DNA of 64,000 nt, from contig URMA01000005.1 in NCBI GenBank assembly GCA_900548875.1, positions 1 through 64,000 on the forward strand, in the 5' to 3' direction. A model generated the notes under the pieces. It was given only the letters and a program-made list of their open reading frames with translations. It was not told where the DNA came from and made no database searches. Both the position numbers and the translations under genes were made by a program. This document shows positions 54,545 to 63,780 of the stretch, one piece after another (within the stretch, counting starts at the first letter, position 1; each line of letters opens with the position of its first letter). The stretch is from an uncultured Porphyromonadaceae bacterium. GTDB taxonomy: Bacteria; Bacteroidota; Bacteroidia; Bacteroidales; Muribaculaceae.

Positions 54545-54583
54545 TTCGGTATATCAGCAAAGTTTTATAAAAGGTTCCAAGTG

Positions 54584-54591
54584 CAAAGATA
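54584..54591 (-). promoter_or_regulatory. -7 box of the TPR/HTH regulator
   Basis: The minus strand reads TATCTTTG, exact TAnnTTTG, 40 bases before the ATG at 54544. Confidence 0.6.
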
Positions 54592-54704
54592 GTGCAAGGT
54601 GAGTGGAGAAAAAAATATCGAAACTTGTTTCAGATATTTTTTATCCCGAACCGCAATATTTCATTCCATTGAAAATTATCATGTCACAGACAACAGCAAC
54701 CTGG

Positions 54705-54912
54705 GGATTTTTCGGACACACCTTTTTTCGGACACACCTGGGGTGTGTCCCTACAATTTTGTAAAATCAACTGATTGATAACCACCGCGTTAGCTGTGCC
54801 CACCTTAGAAAGGGGGGCTGCCGCTTGCGGCTGAGGGGTATGTTTTAGGTTAGGGGTTAGAGGTTAGGGAACTTTCCGTAAACTGTAAACTGTAAACCGT
54901 AAACCGTAAACC
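54705..54912. repeat. Right arm of the long inverted repeat
   Basis: Bases 54705-54843 are the exact reverse complement of 51271-51409. Outward to about 54912 lie diverged tandem units of TTAGGGGTTAGAGG and GTAAACCGTAAACC type matching the left arm's outer part. It lies between the regulator's promoter and the acyltransferase stop, and is the only content of the 393-base gap 54545-54937 apart from that promoter. Confidence 0.97.
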
Positions 54913-54937
54913 ACAAAACCGTAACCCCTTATTTTTC

Positions 54938-55918
54938 CTACTGATGAACAAGTCTTTTATGAAATTTGCTGCCAACTGTTTTCCAATGTATCTGCCGACG
55001 GGAAGCAATGGCAAGAGCCAACAGATAGGAACCGATGGTGATGACAAGGAAGGTGATATAGAACGTGGCAATAGCGTTGGTTGCATTGTCGGCAAAATAG
55101 TGTTGACGCAGAATCCAGCGTTTCAAGAAATACATATAGGGCATGTGGAGTGCCATAATGGCAAGTGAATTTCTTCCAAACGATGCCAACAAGTGATTCA
55201 AATGTGTTGGTTTGGCAAAATAGCGCACATTCAGCAGCAAAATAATGGCGGCCAACGCCCCACCATAGAAAAGCGCCGCATTGGCAGGCAAATAGCCGCA
55301 CAGCACGTCGAAACGGAAATTGTTCACCCGACAGTAGACCACCGTACCGGCAAACGCCAATGCCGCCCCACCCAGCACCCAGCGGTTGCGGGTGGGCTTC
55401 GTCCATTCCTGCTGTTTCATAAAGGCTCCCAAACTGTAGAACGGCAAAGCATAGAACGACTGCCGCAAGTCGAGCGGCAATTCCACTTTCCAATAGTAGA
55501 ACGTAAGTCCGATAGCAAATGTGATGGCAAGCAGGACACGCTTGTTCTTCACCAACAAGTCGAGCAAGTAATAGACTACGGAAATATTGAACAAGGCAAT
55601 CAAGAACCACGACGGCCCGACAATAGCCGAAGGGAACCACCACGAAATACGATGGAGAGGCTTCAGCCATCCCCCGCCCTGCCACCAGAACAGCGCGGCA
55701 AAGAAAAGCGAATAGAGGGCAAACGGAATGATAAGCGACCGGAAACGGGTCCACACGAAATTGCGCTTCTGCCGATAGAACATACCCGAAAGGAAAAAGA
55801 AAAGGGGCATGTGGAAAATATAGATTTCCATATCAAGATACCCCCGAAGGTGCGCCCAAATCACACAAATAATGCCGACGCCCTTCAATACATCAATCCG
55901 TAAATCACGCTCTTTCAT
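54938..55918 (-). CDS. Acyltransferase 3-family membrane protein
   Basis: The start ATG 55918 gives MKERDLRIDVLKGVGIICVIWAHLRG, with the family's DxxKGxGIxxVxxxH pattern and catalytic His; longer upstream starts cross a promoter-like TACCTTCG at about 55940. The ~326-residue protein has about ten helices and MPLFFFLSGMFYR. Such enzymes acylate polysaccharides. It is not near other glycan genes. A second acyltransferase is at 43000-44172. Confidence 0.88.
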   Translation of the reverse strand: MKERDLRIDVLKGVGIICVIWAHLRGYLDMEIYIFHMPLFFFLSGMFYRQKRNFVWTRFRSLIIPFALYSLFFAALFWWQGGGWLKPLHRISWWFPSAIVGPSWFLIALFNISVVYYLLDLLVKNKRVLLAITFAIGLTFYYWKVELPLDLRQSFYALPFYSLGAFMKQQEWTKPTRNRWVLGGAALAFAGTVVYCRVNNFRFDVLCGYLPANAALFYGGALAAIILLLNVRYFAKPTHLNHLLASFGRNSLAIMALHMPYMYFLKRWILRQHYFADNATNAIATFYITFLVITIGSYLLALAIASRRQIHWKTVGSKFHKRLVHQ

Positions 55919-56073
55919 ACCTTCTTCAAAATCCGCCGCGAAGGTACGCATTTTTTTCATATCCAACGCCATAGCCAATAAAAAAATCAGCCGGAACGAC
56001 AAATTCGTCCCGGCTGACGGTATTGTTTAAAACGCCACAGACAAAAATGAATCCGTACAATGACCGATTTAGA

Positions 56074-56385
56074 TTAAACGGCTAAAGATTTATGGGCCGC
56101 TTGCGAATAGCAAACTTCAATAATCGGTTCACCAAGTACATTTTCAATAGAAACAAGCGTATCGATAGTGAAATTGTGAGTTCCACGCATCCATTTGCTG
56201 ATTTCTGATTCATTTTTTCCAAGACGTAGCGCAAGGTCTTTTTGCTTAAGGCCTTTTTCCTCCAAAATCTCGTGAATTCTATCCACTATCCGAAAAGACA
56301 AATCGATCATACGTCTTGCTTCCGGATTAACCTTCCGACGTCTTTCCTCGATTATACAACACATCGAATCGTACCTCGTTTTCAT
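56074..56385 (-). CDS. Xre/HigA-like HTH protein
   Basis: The 103-residue protein has a helix-turn-helix in its C-terminal two thirds: VDRIHEILEEKGLKQKDLAL, RLGKNESEISKWMRGTHNF, then a short tail. This resembles HigA-type antitoxins and Xre regulators. There is no toxin-like ORF beside it. It starts 6 bases after the S41 protease gene ends (same strand), so it may be the last gene of the parE-coaD-ctpA transcript. Confidence 0.8.
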   Translation of the reverse strand: MKTRYDSMCCIIEERRRKVNPEARRMIDLSFRIVDRIHEILEEKGLKQKDLALRLGKNESEISKWMRGTHNFTIDTLVSIENVLGEPIIEVCYSQAAHKSLAV

Positions 56386-56391
56386 ATAACG

Positions 56392-58011
56392 TTATTTTTT
56401 CTCTCCGCTGAGCAGCGATTTGTAGAGCTTGTCGTCGTTGATGACGCGGAGGGCTTCGGTGAAAATATTGTTGCGGCGGTTCACGATGCGGAAATAGGCT
56501 TCCATGTCGTAGATGTCGCGCGCCACAAGAGCCTTCACTACGGTACGCAGCATTTCGCGGCTAACGTTGAACTGCTCTTCGTTAAACTTCACGCTGTCGC
56601 GTTCGCCGGCTTCAGTCAGCTGTTTCAGCAAATCGTCGCTGACAACAAAATCCTTTTCAAACTTGTCAACGGACGGATATTGTGCCTTCAACTCCTTACG
56701 GGTACTGTCGACATATTGCAGCACAAACTGATTGAGCACGCCTTTCGCCACAAGGTCGCGGTAGTAATCGCTGTATTCCGTCGTGTCGAGCGGAACGAAT
56801 ACATCCGGCATAATACCACCCCCGCCATACACCGCACGGTGGTTTTTCAACGTGTAGCACTTCAGCGAGTCGGCAAACTGAATGCTGTCGGCATTCGAAA
56901 ATTCGCCGTGCTTGTAGCGGTCGACGATGTCCATTTCGTAGTCCTCAAGGTCGCCGGGCTTATAGGGTTTCTGTATGCAGCGTCCCGAAGGCGTATAATA
57001 GCGGGCTATGGTCAGTCGCACCATTGTTCCGTCGGGCAGGTCGAGCGGCTGCTGCACCAGTCCTTTTCCGAACGTGCGACGTCCAACCAACACACCGCGG
57101 TCCCAATCCTGAATGGCACCCGAAAGAATTTCGCTGGCGGAAGCCGAAAGCTGGTTGACCATCAGCACCACCTTGCCCTTGCGGAAATCGCCGTTGCCGA
57201 GAGCGTCGATATCGCGGCGCGGACGGCGGCGTCCTTCGGTATAGACAATCAGTTCGTCGCGGTTGAGGAACTCGTTGGCAAGCTGCGCGGCAATGTCGAG
57301 ATAACCGCCGCCATTGTCGGTAAGGTCAAGAATCAGCCGCTCCATGCCCTCCTTTTTCAGCTTTTTCATCGCCTCCTTATATTCTTGGAACGAACTGCGG
57401 GCAAAACGGCTCAAGCGGATATAGCCGGTCTTGTCGTCGGCCATGTAGGCTGCATCAATACTGTAGACGGGAATCTCGTCGCGCTTCACACGGAATTCCA
57501 ACAATTCCGGCACATTGCGACGCTTCACCTTGATATTGACCACAGTGCCCTTCGGGCCGCGCAGACGTTTCATGATGTCGCGGTTCTTCATCTTCACGCC
57601 GGCAATCACCGTGTCGTTCACCTCCACAAAACGGTCGCCGGGCAGAATACCGACTCTCTCCGACGGTCCGCCGGCAATGGTCTGAATCACGTAGAGCGTA
57701 TCCTTTTGCATGTTGAACTGAATGCCGATGCCGCTGAAGTTGCCGTCGAGCGGTTCCGTCAGTTCCTTGGTTTCCTCGCGGTCGCTGTACACCGAATGCG
57801 GGTCAAGATTTTCAAGCATGCCACGAATGGCATCCTCCACCAGTTTGTCCTCGTCGACCGTGTCGACATAATAGTTGGCAATCGCCGCCTCTACCGCCGA
57901 CAATTTCTGCCGTGGCGACATTTCGCCGTTGCGCCACGTTGTCTGCGCCGTTGCCAACAAAGCCCCGGCCGCCAACACGCAAAGCGGCAAATATTTTCCA
58001 AGTTTCATCAT
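56392..58011 (-). CDS. ctpA: S41-family carboxyl-terminal processing protease
   Basis: The 539-residue protein has a signal-like start (MMKLGKYLPLCVLAAGALLA), then an S41 unit: N-terminal helices, a PDZ domain (IGIQFNMQKDTLYVIQTIAG, RVGILPGDRFVEVND, ~75-165), and the catalytic core with Ser in NQLSASASEILSGAI and Lys in GRRTFGKGLVQQP (the Ser-Lys dyad). It is a periplasmic tail-specific protease that trims or degrades proteins with nonpolar C-termini. The C-terminal ~200 residues form a further domain seen in Bacteroidetes members. It is 9 bases after coaD. Confidence 0.92.
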   Translation of the reverse strand: MMKLGKYLPLCVLAAGALLATAQTTWRNGEMSPRQKLSAVEAAIANYYVDTVDEDKLVEDAIRGMLENLDPHSVYSDREETKELTEPLDGNFSGIGIQFNMQKDTLYVIQTIAGGPSERVGILPGDRFVEVNDTVIAGVKMKNRDIMKRLRGPKGTVVNIKVKRRNVPELLEFRVKRDEIPVYSIDAAYMADDKTGYIRLSRFARSSFQEYKEAMKKLKKEGMERLILDLTDNGGGYLDIAAQLANEFLNRDELIVYTEGRRRPRRDIDALGNGDFRKGKVVLMVNQLSASASEILSGAIQDWDRGVLVGRRTFGKGLVQQPLDLPDGTMVRLTIARYYTPSGRCIQKPYKPGDLEDYEMDIVDRYKHGEFSNADSIQFADSLKCYTLKNHRAVYGGGGIMPDVFVPLDTTEYSDYYRDLVAKGVLNQFVLQYVDSTRKELKAQYPSVDKFEKDFVVSDDLLKQLTEAGERDSVKFNEEQFNVSREMLRTVVKALVARDIYDMEAYFRIVNRRNNIFTEALRVINDDKLYKSLLSGEKK

Positions 58012-58020
58012 TTTCTTTTG

Positions 58021-58491
58021 CTATTTGATTTCCGGTAAAACCATTCCTTTCGGGAGCAACGCCGACACGTCGCGACCGTAGCTGATCAGCTCGCGCACAA
58101 TCGACGAACTGATATGACCGTATTCCGGCAGGGTGTAGAGCAACACCGTTTCCAATCCGGAAATGCTGCGGTTTACCTCCGCCAAGTTCTTTTCGTATTC
58201 AAAATCCTGAATCATCCGCACACCACGAAGCAGGAAGCGCGCCCCGCACTCATGGGCGGCATCGACGGTCAGCCCGTCGTAGGAAATCACTTCCACTTTC
58301 GGCTCTCCGGCATAATAATCGGAAATCATGCGCATACGCTGTTCTTCGGTCAGAAACGAACGCTTGTTACGGTTGATGCCGATTGCCACGACAATCTTGT
58401 CGAAAAGCGGCAATGCACGGTCGACTATCGAGGCATGGCCTATCGTATAGGGATCGAACGACCCCGGAAATATTGCAATTCTCTGTTCCAT
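58021..58491 (-). CDS. coaD: Phosphopantetheine adenylyltransferase
   Basis: The 156-residue protein has the nucleotidyltransferase motif TxxGH (GSFDPYTIGHASIVDRAL), the ATP-binding later motif (ISSSIVRELISYGRDVSALLP) and the family's R/K positions. It joins ATP and 4'-phosphopantetheine to make dephospho-CoA, the penultimate step of coenzyme A synthesis. The gene lies between parE and the S41 protease with gaps of 4 and 9 bases, so all three are one operon. Confidence 0.97.
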   Translation of the reverse strand: MEQRIAIFPGSFDPYTIGHASIVDRALPLFDKIVVAIGINRNKRSFLTEEQRMRMISDYYAGEPKVEVISYDGLTVDAAHECGARFLLRGVRMIQDFEYEKNLAEVNRSISGLETVLLYTLPEYGHISSSIVRELISYGRDVSALLPKGMVLPEIK

Positions 58492-58495
58492 TTTA

Positions 58496-60466
58496 TCAGT
58501 TCAGCAAATCCTCGTCGTCTTCCACCACGAGGTTGTCAATAATAAACAGCTGGCGTTCCATGGTGTTCTTGCCCATGTAGAATTCCAGCATTTCCTTCAC
58601 AGCATCCTCCTTGCGCAAGGTCACCTGGTCGAGACGCATGTCCGGCCCGATAAACTCGCGGAACTCTTCCGGAGAAATCTCGCCCAAACCTTTGAATCGG
58701 GTAATCTCGGCATTGCTACCCAACCGCTCAATGGCCGCCAACCGTTCTTCTTCCGTATAGCAGTAGTAGGTGTCGACCGGAGCTTCGCCTTTCTTGGCAC
58801 GCCCCTGCCGCTTGGCCGTTTTCTTGTTGCGCACACGGAACAGCGGCGTCTGAAGAATATAGACATGGCCTTTCTTTATCAGGTCGGGGAAGAACTGCAA
58901 CAGGAACGTAATCATCAGCAAACGGATGTGCATGCCGTCGACATCGGCATCCGTCGCGATAATCACCTTGTTGTAGCGCAGTCCGTCGAGTCCGTCCTCA
59001 ATGTTGAGTGCAGCCTGAAGCAGATTGAACTCTTCGTTTTCATAGACCACCTTCTGCGTCTTGCCATAGGTGTTCAGCGGCTTACCGCGCAACGAGAACA
59101 CCGCCTGGGTTTCCACGTTGCGGATCTTGGTAATGGACCCCGTTGCCGATTCACCCTCGGTGATGAAAATCATCGACTCGTCGCGGCGGTCACCCTTCGG
59201 GTCATTATAGTGTATGCGGCAGTCGCGCAGCTTGCGGTTGTGAAGACTCGCCTTCTTCGCACGCTCGCGCGCTATTTTCGTCACGCCGGCAATTGCCTTG
59301 CGTTCCTTTTCCGATTCCTGTATTTTTTGCAGCATGGCTTCCGCCACATCGGCATGCTTGTGCAGATAGTTGTCGACCTGCTCCTTGATAAAGTCGCCGA
59401 CAAACTTGTTGACACTCACCCCCGACAGCGGGAACGGATTACCGTTAGAATCCGTTTCCGGCGCCATGGTCAGCGAACCCAGCTTGATTTTTGTCTGACT
59501 TTCGAAAGTCGGCTCAATCACATTGATGGAAATCGCCGCTACCATACCGTTGCGGATATCCTGAAAATCCATGTTCTTACCATAGAATTCCTTGATGGTA
59601 CGGGCAATGTGCTCCTTGAATGCGCTCTGGTGCGTACCGCCCTGCGTCGTATGCTGTCCGTTGACAAACGAATAATATTCCTCACCGTATTGCGGACAAT
59701 GGGTGAACGCTATTTCAATGTCTTCACCTTTCAGATGCACAATCGGATAAAGTCCTGGCGAAGTCATATTGTCGTTGAGCAAATCCACCAGACCGTTACG
59801 GCTGATGATGCGGTGGCCGTTGAAATAGATGGCCAGTCCGGTGTTCAGATAGGTATAGTTGCGGAGCATCGTTTCAATAAAGTCAGTGCGGAAACGATAG
59901 TTGCGGAACAAGGTGTTGTCGGGCTCGAAAAAGATATACGTGCCGTTTTCTTCCTCCGTCGGATGCGTCACGTCGCTAATCAAATCGCCCTTTTCGAAAA
60001 CAGCCTCACGCATTTCTCCGTCGCGCACGGTGCGCGCAATGAAACGGGAACTGAGGGCATTGACAGCCTTGGCACCGACACCGTTCAGACCGACACTTTT
60101 CTTAAAAACCTTCGTGTCATACTTGGCACCTGTGTTCAACATCGACACGGCGTCGACAAGACTACCCAAAGGAATACCACGGCCGTAGTCGCGCACCGAA
60201 ACGCGCAACTCGTCCTCCAGCTGAATGTCGATCCGCTTTCCGGCTCCCATCTTGAATTCATCAATGCTATTGTCGACAATTTCCTTCAACAACACATAAA
60301 TGCCGTCCTCCACCTGCGAGCCGTCACCCAAACGCCCGATATACATACCCGGACGTGTTCGGATATGTTCCATGTCGTTCAAATGCCGGATATTCTCCTC
60401 GGTATACGCTGCCGGTTCCACAATCCCGTTCTGTTGTTCCTCCGCCTGTTCGATATTTTCTGCCAT
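58496..60466 (-). CDS. parE: DNA topoisomerase IV subunit B
   Basis: The 656-residue protein has the GHKL ATPase ([34 protein letters not shown]), the transducer domain, and the TOPRIM motifs EGESATGS and [15 protein letters not shown] (rather than the EGDSA of GyrB) and the size fit the Bacteroidetes ParE of topoisomerase IV, which decatenates daughter chromosomes. The first ~20 residues are Glu/Gln-rich. It has its own -7 box (60520-60527) and starts the parE-coaD-ctpA operon. Confidence 0.93.
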   Translation of the reverse strand: MAENIEQAEEQQNGIVEPAAYTEENIRHLNDMEHIRTRPGMYIGRLGDGSQVEDGIYVLLKEIVDNSIDEFKMGAGKRIDIQLEDELRVSVRDYGRGIPLGSLVDAVSMLNTGAKYDTKVFKKSVGLNGVGAKAVNALSSRFIARTVRDGEMREAVFEKGDLISDVTHPTEEENGTYIFFEPDNTLFRNYRFRTDFIETMLRNYTYLNTGLAIYFNGHRIISRNGLVDLLNDNMTSPGLYPIVHLKGEDIEIAFTHCPQYGEEYYSFVNGQHTTQGGTHQSAFKEHIARTIKEFYGKNMDFQDIRNGMVAAISINVIEPTFESQTKIKLGSLTMAPETDSNGNPFPLSGVSVNKFVGDFIKEQVDNYLHKHADVAEAMLQKIQESEKERKAIAGVTKIARERAKKASLHNRKLRDCRIHYNDPKGDRRDESMIFITEGESATGSITKIRNVETQAVFSLRGKPLNTYGKTQKVVYENEEFNLLQAALNIEDGLDGLRYNKVIIATDADVDGMHIRLLMITFLLQFFPDLIKKGHVYILQTPLFRVRNKKTAKRQGRAKKGEAPVDTYYCYTEEERLAAIERLGSNAEITRFKGLGEISPEEFREFIGPDMRLDQVTLRKEDAVKEMLEFYMGKNTMERQLFIIDNLVVEDDEDLLN

Positions 60467-60519
60467 AGTCTGTAATTATTCCTGCTGACAGACAGATTCT
60501 TTTCTCTGCCTATCCTCTA

Positions 60520-60527
60520 CAAAGATA
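60520..60527 (-). promoter_or_regulatory. -7 box of the parE operon
   Basis: The minus strand reads TATCTTTG, exact TAnnTTTG, 54 bases before the ATG at 60466. Confidence 0.6.
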
Positions 60528-60623
60528 CGGAATCACCGCCTAAATTCAAAATTTTCCACATTTTCTGCGCCAAAAGCCTCCATACAGACGCTGAAACGCT
60601 TTGAAAATACGAAAGTATTCGTT

Positions 60624-60631
60624 ACTTTTGA
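60624..60631 (+). promoter_or_regulatory. Possible constitutive -7 box of ppk1
   Basis: TACTTTTG, exact TAnnTTTG, about 100 bases before the ATG at 60731 and upstream of the Pho-like repeats. It may be a second, repeat-independent promoter. Confidence 0.4.
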
Positions 60632-60667
60632 GAAATGCAGATTCGGTTCAAGCAATTACCATGGAAG

Positions 60668-60713
60668 TAGGAACCGTTTGTAATATTATTGTTACAACTT
60701 TATGATATTTTCG
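60668..60713 (+). promoter_or_regulatory. 11-bp-phased repeats and -7 box, candidate Pho-controlled promoter of ppk1
   Basis: TAGGAAC (60668, weak), TGTAATA (60679) and TGTTACA (60690) recur every 11 bases. The last begins 16 bases before a -7-like TATTTTCG (60706-60713). A 17-base stretch (60682-60698) matches the corresponding part of the pafA repeat region (39031-39047) with one mismatch. Confidence 0.65.
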
Positions 60714-60730
60714 CAAAAAATTCAGACTTT

Positions 60731-62818
60731 ATGAAACGGAACAAATTTGAGCAATATTATCTGGAAAGAGACATCAGCTGGATGTTTTTCAACCGACGGA
60801 TTCTACAGGAAGCCTGCAAAAGCAACGTGCCTCTTCTGGAACGACTTTCTTTTCTCGGCATCTACTCCAACAATCTGGATGAATTTTTCCGCGTCCGTGT
60901 CGCTTCACAGACCCGTATCGCCGAATGTGCCGGCAAAGCGGCGGCCAAAGAACGGAAACACGCACAAGAAGTAATCAAAACCATCGCAAAACTCAACAGT
61001 TCCTACACAAGAGAATACGAAAATGCCATACATTCGGTCATGACCGACCTTCGCAACGAAAATATCTGCCTGATTGACCATACGGAAGTCACCGAAGAAC
61101 AGATGGAAGTCATCCACTCGTTCTATGAAGAACGACTGAGCGGACAGACCATCCCTATCTGGTTCTCGGCCATCCGCGAACTGGACTATGATTCCGACGA
61201 AAGCATCTACCTGGCGGTAAAGCTCGAGAAAGCGACAACCCGAAAAAGCTACGACTACGCCTATCTGGAACTCCCGGTTGCTTCCTGCGGACGCTTTATC
61301 CAACTTCCGGAAAAAGACGGGAAAAAATATCTGATGTACCTTGACGACATCGTCCGCTGCTGTCTGCCGCTGATTTTCCGAGGTCTGGGATTTACCGGCT
61401 TCGAGGCCTACGCCTTCAAGTTCACCCGCGATGCTGAAATGGAAATCGACAGCAACATCGACAGCGGCATGCTCCAGCGCATATCGAAAGGCGTAAAAAG
61501 CCGTAAGCGCGGAGAACCCTTGCGCATTATCTACGACGCTTCCATGCCCGACGACCTGCGGAAACGCGTCCTCAACAAACTGGAGCTGGACAGATACGAC
61601 ACAGTTGTCAGCGGCGGAAAATACCACAATCATAAAGACCTGATGAAATTCCCCGACTTCGGACGAAGTGACCTTAAATATCCGAAATGGCAACCCATAC
61701 GCAAACCGGAACTGGCTGAACAGGAGAGCATATTGGAAGCCATCCGGCAGAAAGACCGCTTTATCCATGTGCCTTACCATGATTTTTCATCGTTTCTGCG
61801 CGTGCTGCAAGAAGCGGCCGTCAGCAAAAACGTGAAAAGCGTGAAAATCACGCTCTACCGTCTGGCCAAGGAATCGAAAGTCGTAAAGGCGCTGATTGGA
61901 GCAGCCCGCAACGGCAAAAAGGTGACCGTCGTCATTGAGCTGCTCGCCCGTTTCGACGAAACGTCCAACATCCACTGGTCGAAAAAAATGCGCGATGCCG
62001 GCATCAATGTGATATTCGGCGTAGAAGGTCTGAAAGTCCATTCCAAAGTTGCGCACATAGGCATGAAGACCGGCGTCGACATTGCCTGTATCAGTACCGG
62101 CAATTTCCATGAGGGAAATGCCCGGACCTATACCGACTGCATCCTGATGACAGCTTCGCCACGAATCGTGAAGGACGTTGACAACGTGTTCAGTTTCATC
62201 GAACGCCCCTACCGTTCTACCAAGTTCAAGGAACTGATGGTGTCGCCCAACTCAATGAAGGACAACCTGCTCGCCCTCATCAATGCTGAAATCAGAAACA
62301 AGCAGCGGGGCAAGCCTGCCTACATCAAGGCAAAAGTAAACCATATAACGGACCCCGTGCTTGTAGAGAAGCTCTACGAAGCGTCGTCCTACGGTGTAAA
62401 AATCGACCTGCTGGTCCGCGGCAACTGCTCGCTGATAACAGGGATTCCCGGTGTCAGCGACAACATACGAATCAACGGCATCATCGACCGCTATCTGGAA
62501 CACTCGCGCATCCTGGTGTTTGCCGCCGGCGGTGACGAGAAAGTGTTCATGGGGTCGGCCGACTGGATGCCACGCAACCTCGACAACCGTATAGAAGTGG
62601 CAACGCCGGTCTATGACCCTGACATCAAACAGGAACTTATCCGCATCGTGGATGCCGGACTGAAGGACAACTGCCAGGGACGCATCGTGGACGGACGAGG
62701 CCTCAACGAACCCTGGACGAACGAAGGCGACAACACGCCTTTCCGCTCACAGGAATATCTTTACAATTATTACCTTGAATGCAAAAAGAACTATAAGACA
62801 AAGAACAATGGAAAATAA
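60731..62818 (+). CDS. ppk1: Polyphosphate kinase 1
   Basis: The start ATG 60731 gives MKRNKFEQYYLERDISWMFFNRRIL. The 695-residue enzyme has the N, H, C1 and C2 domains of PPK1: ISWMFFN, LERLSFLGIYSNNLDEFFRVRVA, the two PLD-like catalytic regions (EGLKVHSKVAHIG with the phosphohistidine, STGNFHEGNARTYTDC) and C-terminal GSADWMPRNLDNRIEV. It makes polyphosphate from ATP reversibly. Its stop overlaps the start of the exopolyphosphatase gene by 11 bases. Two possible promoters, one Pho-like, lie upstream. Confidence 0.96.
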   Translation: MKRNKFEQYYLERDISWMFFNRRILQEACKSNVPLLERLSFLGIYSNNLDEFFRVRVASQTRIAECAGKAAAKERKHAQEVIKTIAKLNSSYTREYENAIHSVMTDLRNENICLIDHTEVTEEQMEVIHSFYEERLSGQTIPIWFSAIRELDYDSDESIYLAVKLEKATTRKSYDYAYLELPVASCGRFIQLPEKDGKKYLMYLDDIVRCCLPLIFRGLGFTGFEAYAFKFTRDAEMEIDSNIDSGMLQRISKGVKSRKRGEPLRIIYDASMPDDLRKRVLNKLELDRYDTVVSGGKYHNHKDLMKFPDFGRSDLKYPKWQPIRKPELAEQESILEAIRQKDRFIHVPYHDFSSFLRVLQEAAVSKNVKSVKITLYRLAKESKVVKALIGAARNGKKVTVVIELLARFDETSNIHWSKKMRDAGINVIFGVEGLKVHSKVAHIGMKTGVDIACISTGNFHEGNARTYTDCILMTASPRIVKDVDNVFSFIERPYRSTKFKELMVSPNSMKDNLLALINAEIRNKQRGKPAYIKAKVNHITDPVLVEKLYEASSYGVKIDLLVRGNCSLITGIPGVSDNIRINGIIDRYLEHSRILVFAAGGDEKVFMGSADWMPRNLDNRIEVATPVYDPDIKQELIRIVDAGLKDNCQGRIVDGRGLNEPWTNEGDNTPFRSQEYLYNYYLECKKNYKTKNNGK

Positions 62819-63722
62819 ACCAATCTGTGCCAGTTTTGCCGCCATCGACATAGGTACCAATGCGGTAAGACTTCTGATCAAGCACATTGACGAGACAAAA
62901 GGCACTCCGATTTTCACTAAGGAAATGTTGCTGCGCGTCCCGATGCGTCTGGGCTTCGACGTTTTCTACGACGGCATGATTTCGGAAAAGAAAGCCAAGA
63001 AGATGCTGCGACTGATGAAAGCATTCCGCCAGCTGATGAAAATTTACGATGTGGAAGATTATCGGGCCTGTGCCACATCGGCCCTCCGTGACGCCAAAAA
63101 CGGAAAGGAACTCACCAAAAGGATAGCCGAAAAGACAGGCATCAACATTGAAATCATCGGCGGTCAGGAAGAAGCGCAGATGATCTACAACAACCATGTG
63201 GAACAAATGGAGGACCGCAAAGGCAACTACATGTATGTCGATGTCGGCGGCGGCAGCACGGAAATCAACATGCTTTCCAATGGAGAACTCGTATTCTCCC
63301 ACTCCTACAACATCGGTACTATCCGAATTCTCAACCAGGCTGTCAAGGAAAGCGAATGGAATGCACTGAAAACGGACGTCACCAGAATAGCCGAGCAATA
63401 TCCGGGAACGAACATCATCGGATCGGGCGGCAACATCAACAAATACTACAAGATGATTGACGACAAGGAAAGCGCAAACCAGCGCATGACCGTCGAATCG
63501 CTTAAAAAGCTCTATTCACAACTGAAGCAGATGAGCGTGGAAGAACGCATGCGCACGTTCAAGCTGAAATCCGACCGTGCCGACGTTATTGTCCCTGCCG
63601 GAGAAATTTTCACGACAATTGCCGACATTCTGAAATCGTCGTTTATTCTGGTACCTGTCATCGGACTTTCCGACGGTATCATCGACGGCATTTATGCAAA
63701 ACACAAACACCAGCAACTTTAG
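62808..63722 (+). CDS. ppx: Exopolyphosphatase / guanosine pentaphosphatase (Ppx/GppA)
   Basis: The ATG at 62808, 11 bases inside ppk1, gives MENKPICASFAAIDIGTNAVRLLI. The 304-residue protein has the ASKHA-fold phosphate-binding motifs: AIDIGTNAVRL, YRACATSALRDAKNG and MYVDVGGGSTEINML, and the Ser/Arg-rich GSGGNINKYY. It degrades polyphosphate or converts pppGpp; the 300-residue short form is the Bacteroidetes type. Coupling to ppk1 by overlap suggests synthesis and turnover are made in a fixed ratio. Confidence 0.93.
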   Translation: MENKPICASFAAIDIGTNAVRLLIKHIDETKGTPIFTKEMLLRVPMRLGFDVFYDGMISEKKAKKMLRLMKAFRQLMKIYDVEDYRACATSALRDAKNGKELTKRIAEKTGINIEIIGGQEEAQMIYNNHVEQMEDRKGNYMYVDVGGGSTEINMLSNGELVFSHSYNIGTIRILNQAVKESEWNALKTDVTRIAEQYPGTNIIGSGGNINKYYKMIDDKESANQRMTVESLKKLYSQLKQMSVEERMRTFKLKSDRADVIVPAGEIFTTIADILKSSFILVPVIGLSDGIIDGIYAKHKHQQL

Positions 63723-63735
63723 TTGGAAAACCATA

Positions 63736-63777
63736 AAAGCGAGGGGCTGCGCCAATTTTGACACAGCCCCTCGCTTT
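63736..63777. terminator. Bidirectional terminator between ppx and the right-edge gene
   Basis: Perfect 14-bp arms (core AAAGCGAGGGGCTG at 63736-63749 and CAGCCCCTCGCTTT at 63764-63777) with a 14-base loop lie between two convergent genes. Confidence 0.88.
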
Positions 63778-63780
63778 ATA

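Noticed and set aside
56242..58038. 598-codon open frame on the plus strand opposite the S41 protease
   Set aside because: The protease frame on the minus strand has full domain and catalytic motifs; the opposite frame has none.
58865..60475. 536-codon open frame opposite parE
   Set aside because: ParE motifs on the minus strand are complete; the plus-strand frame is a shadow with no domain.
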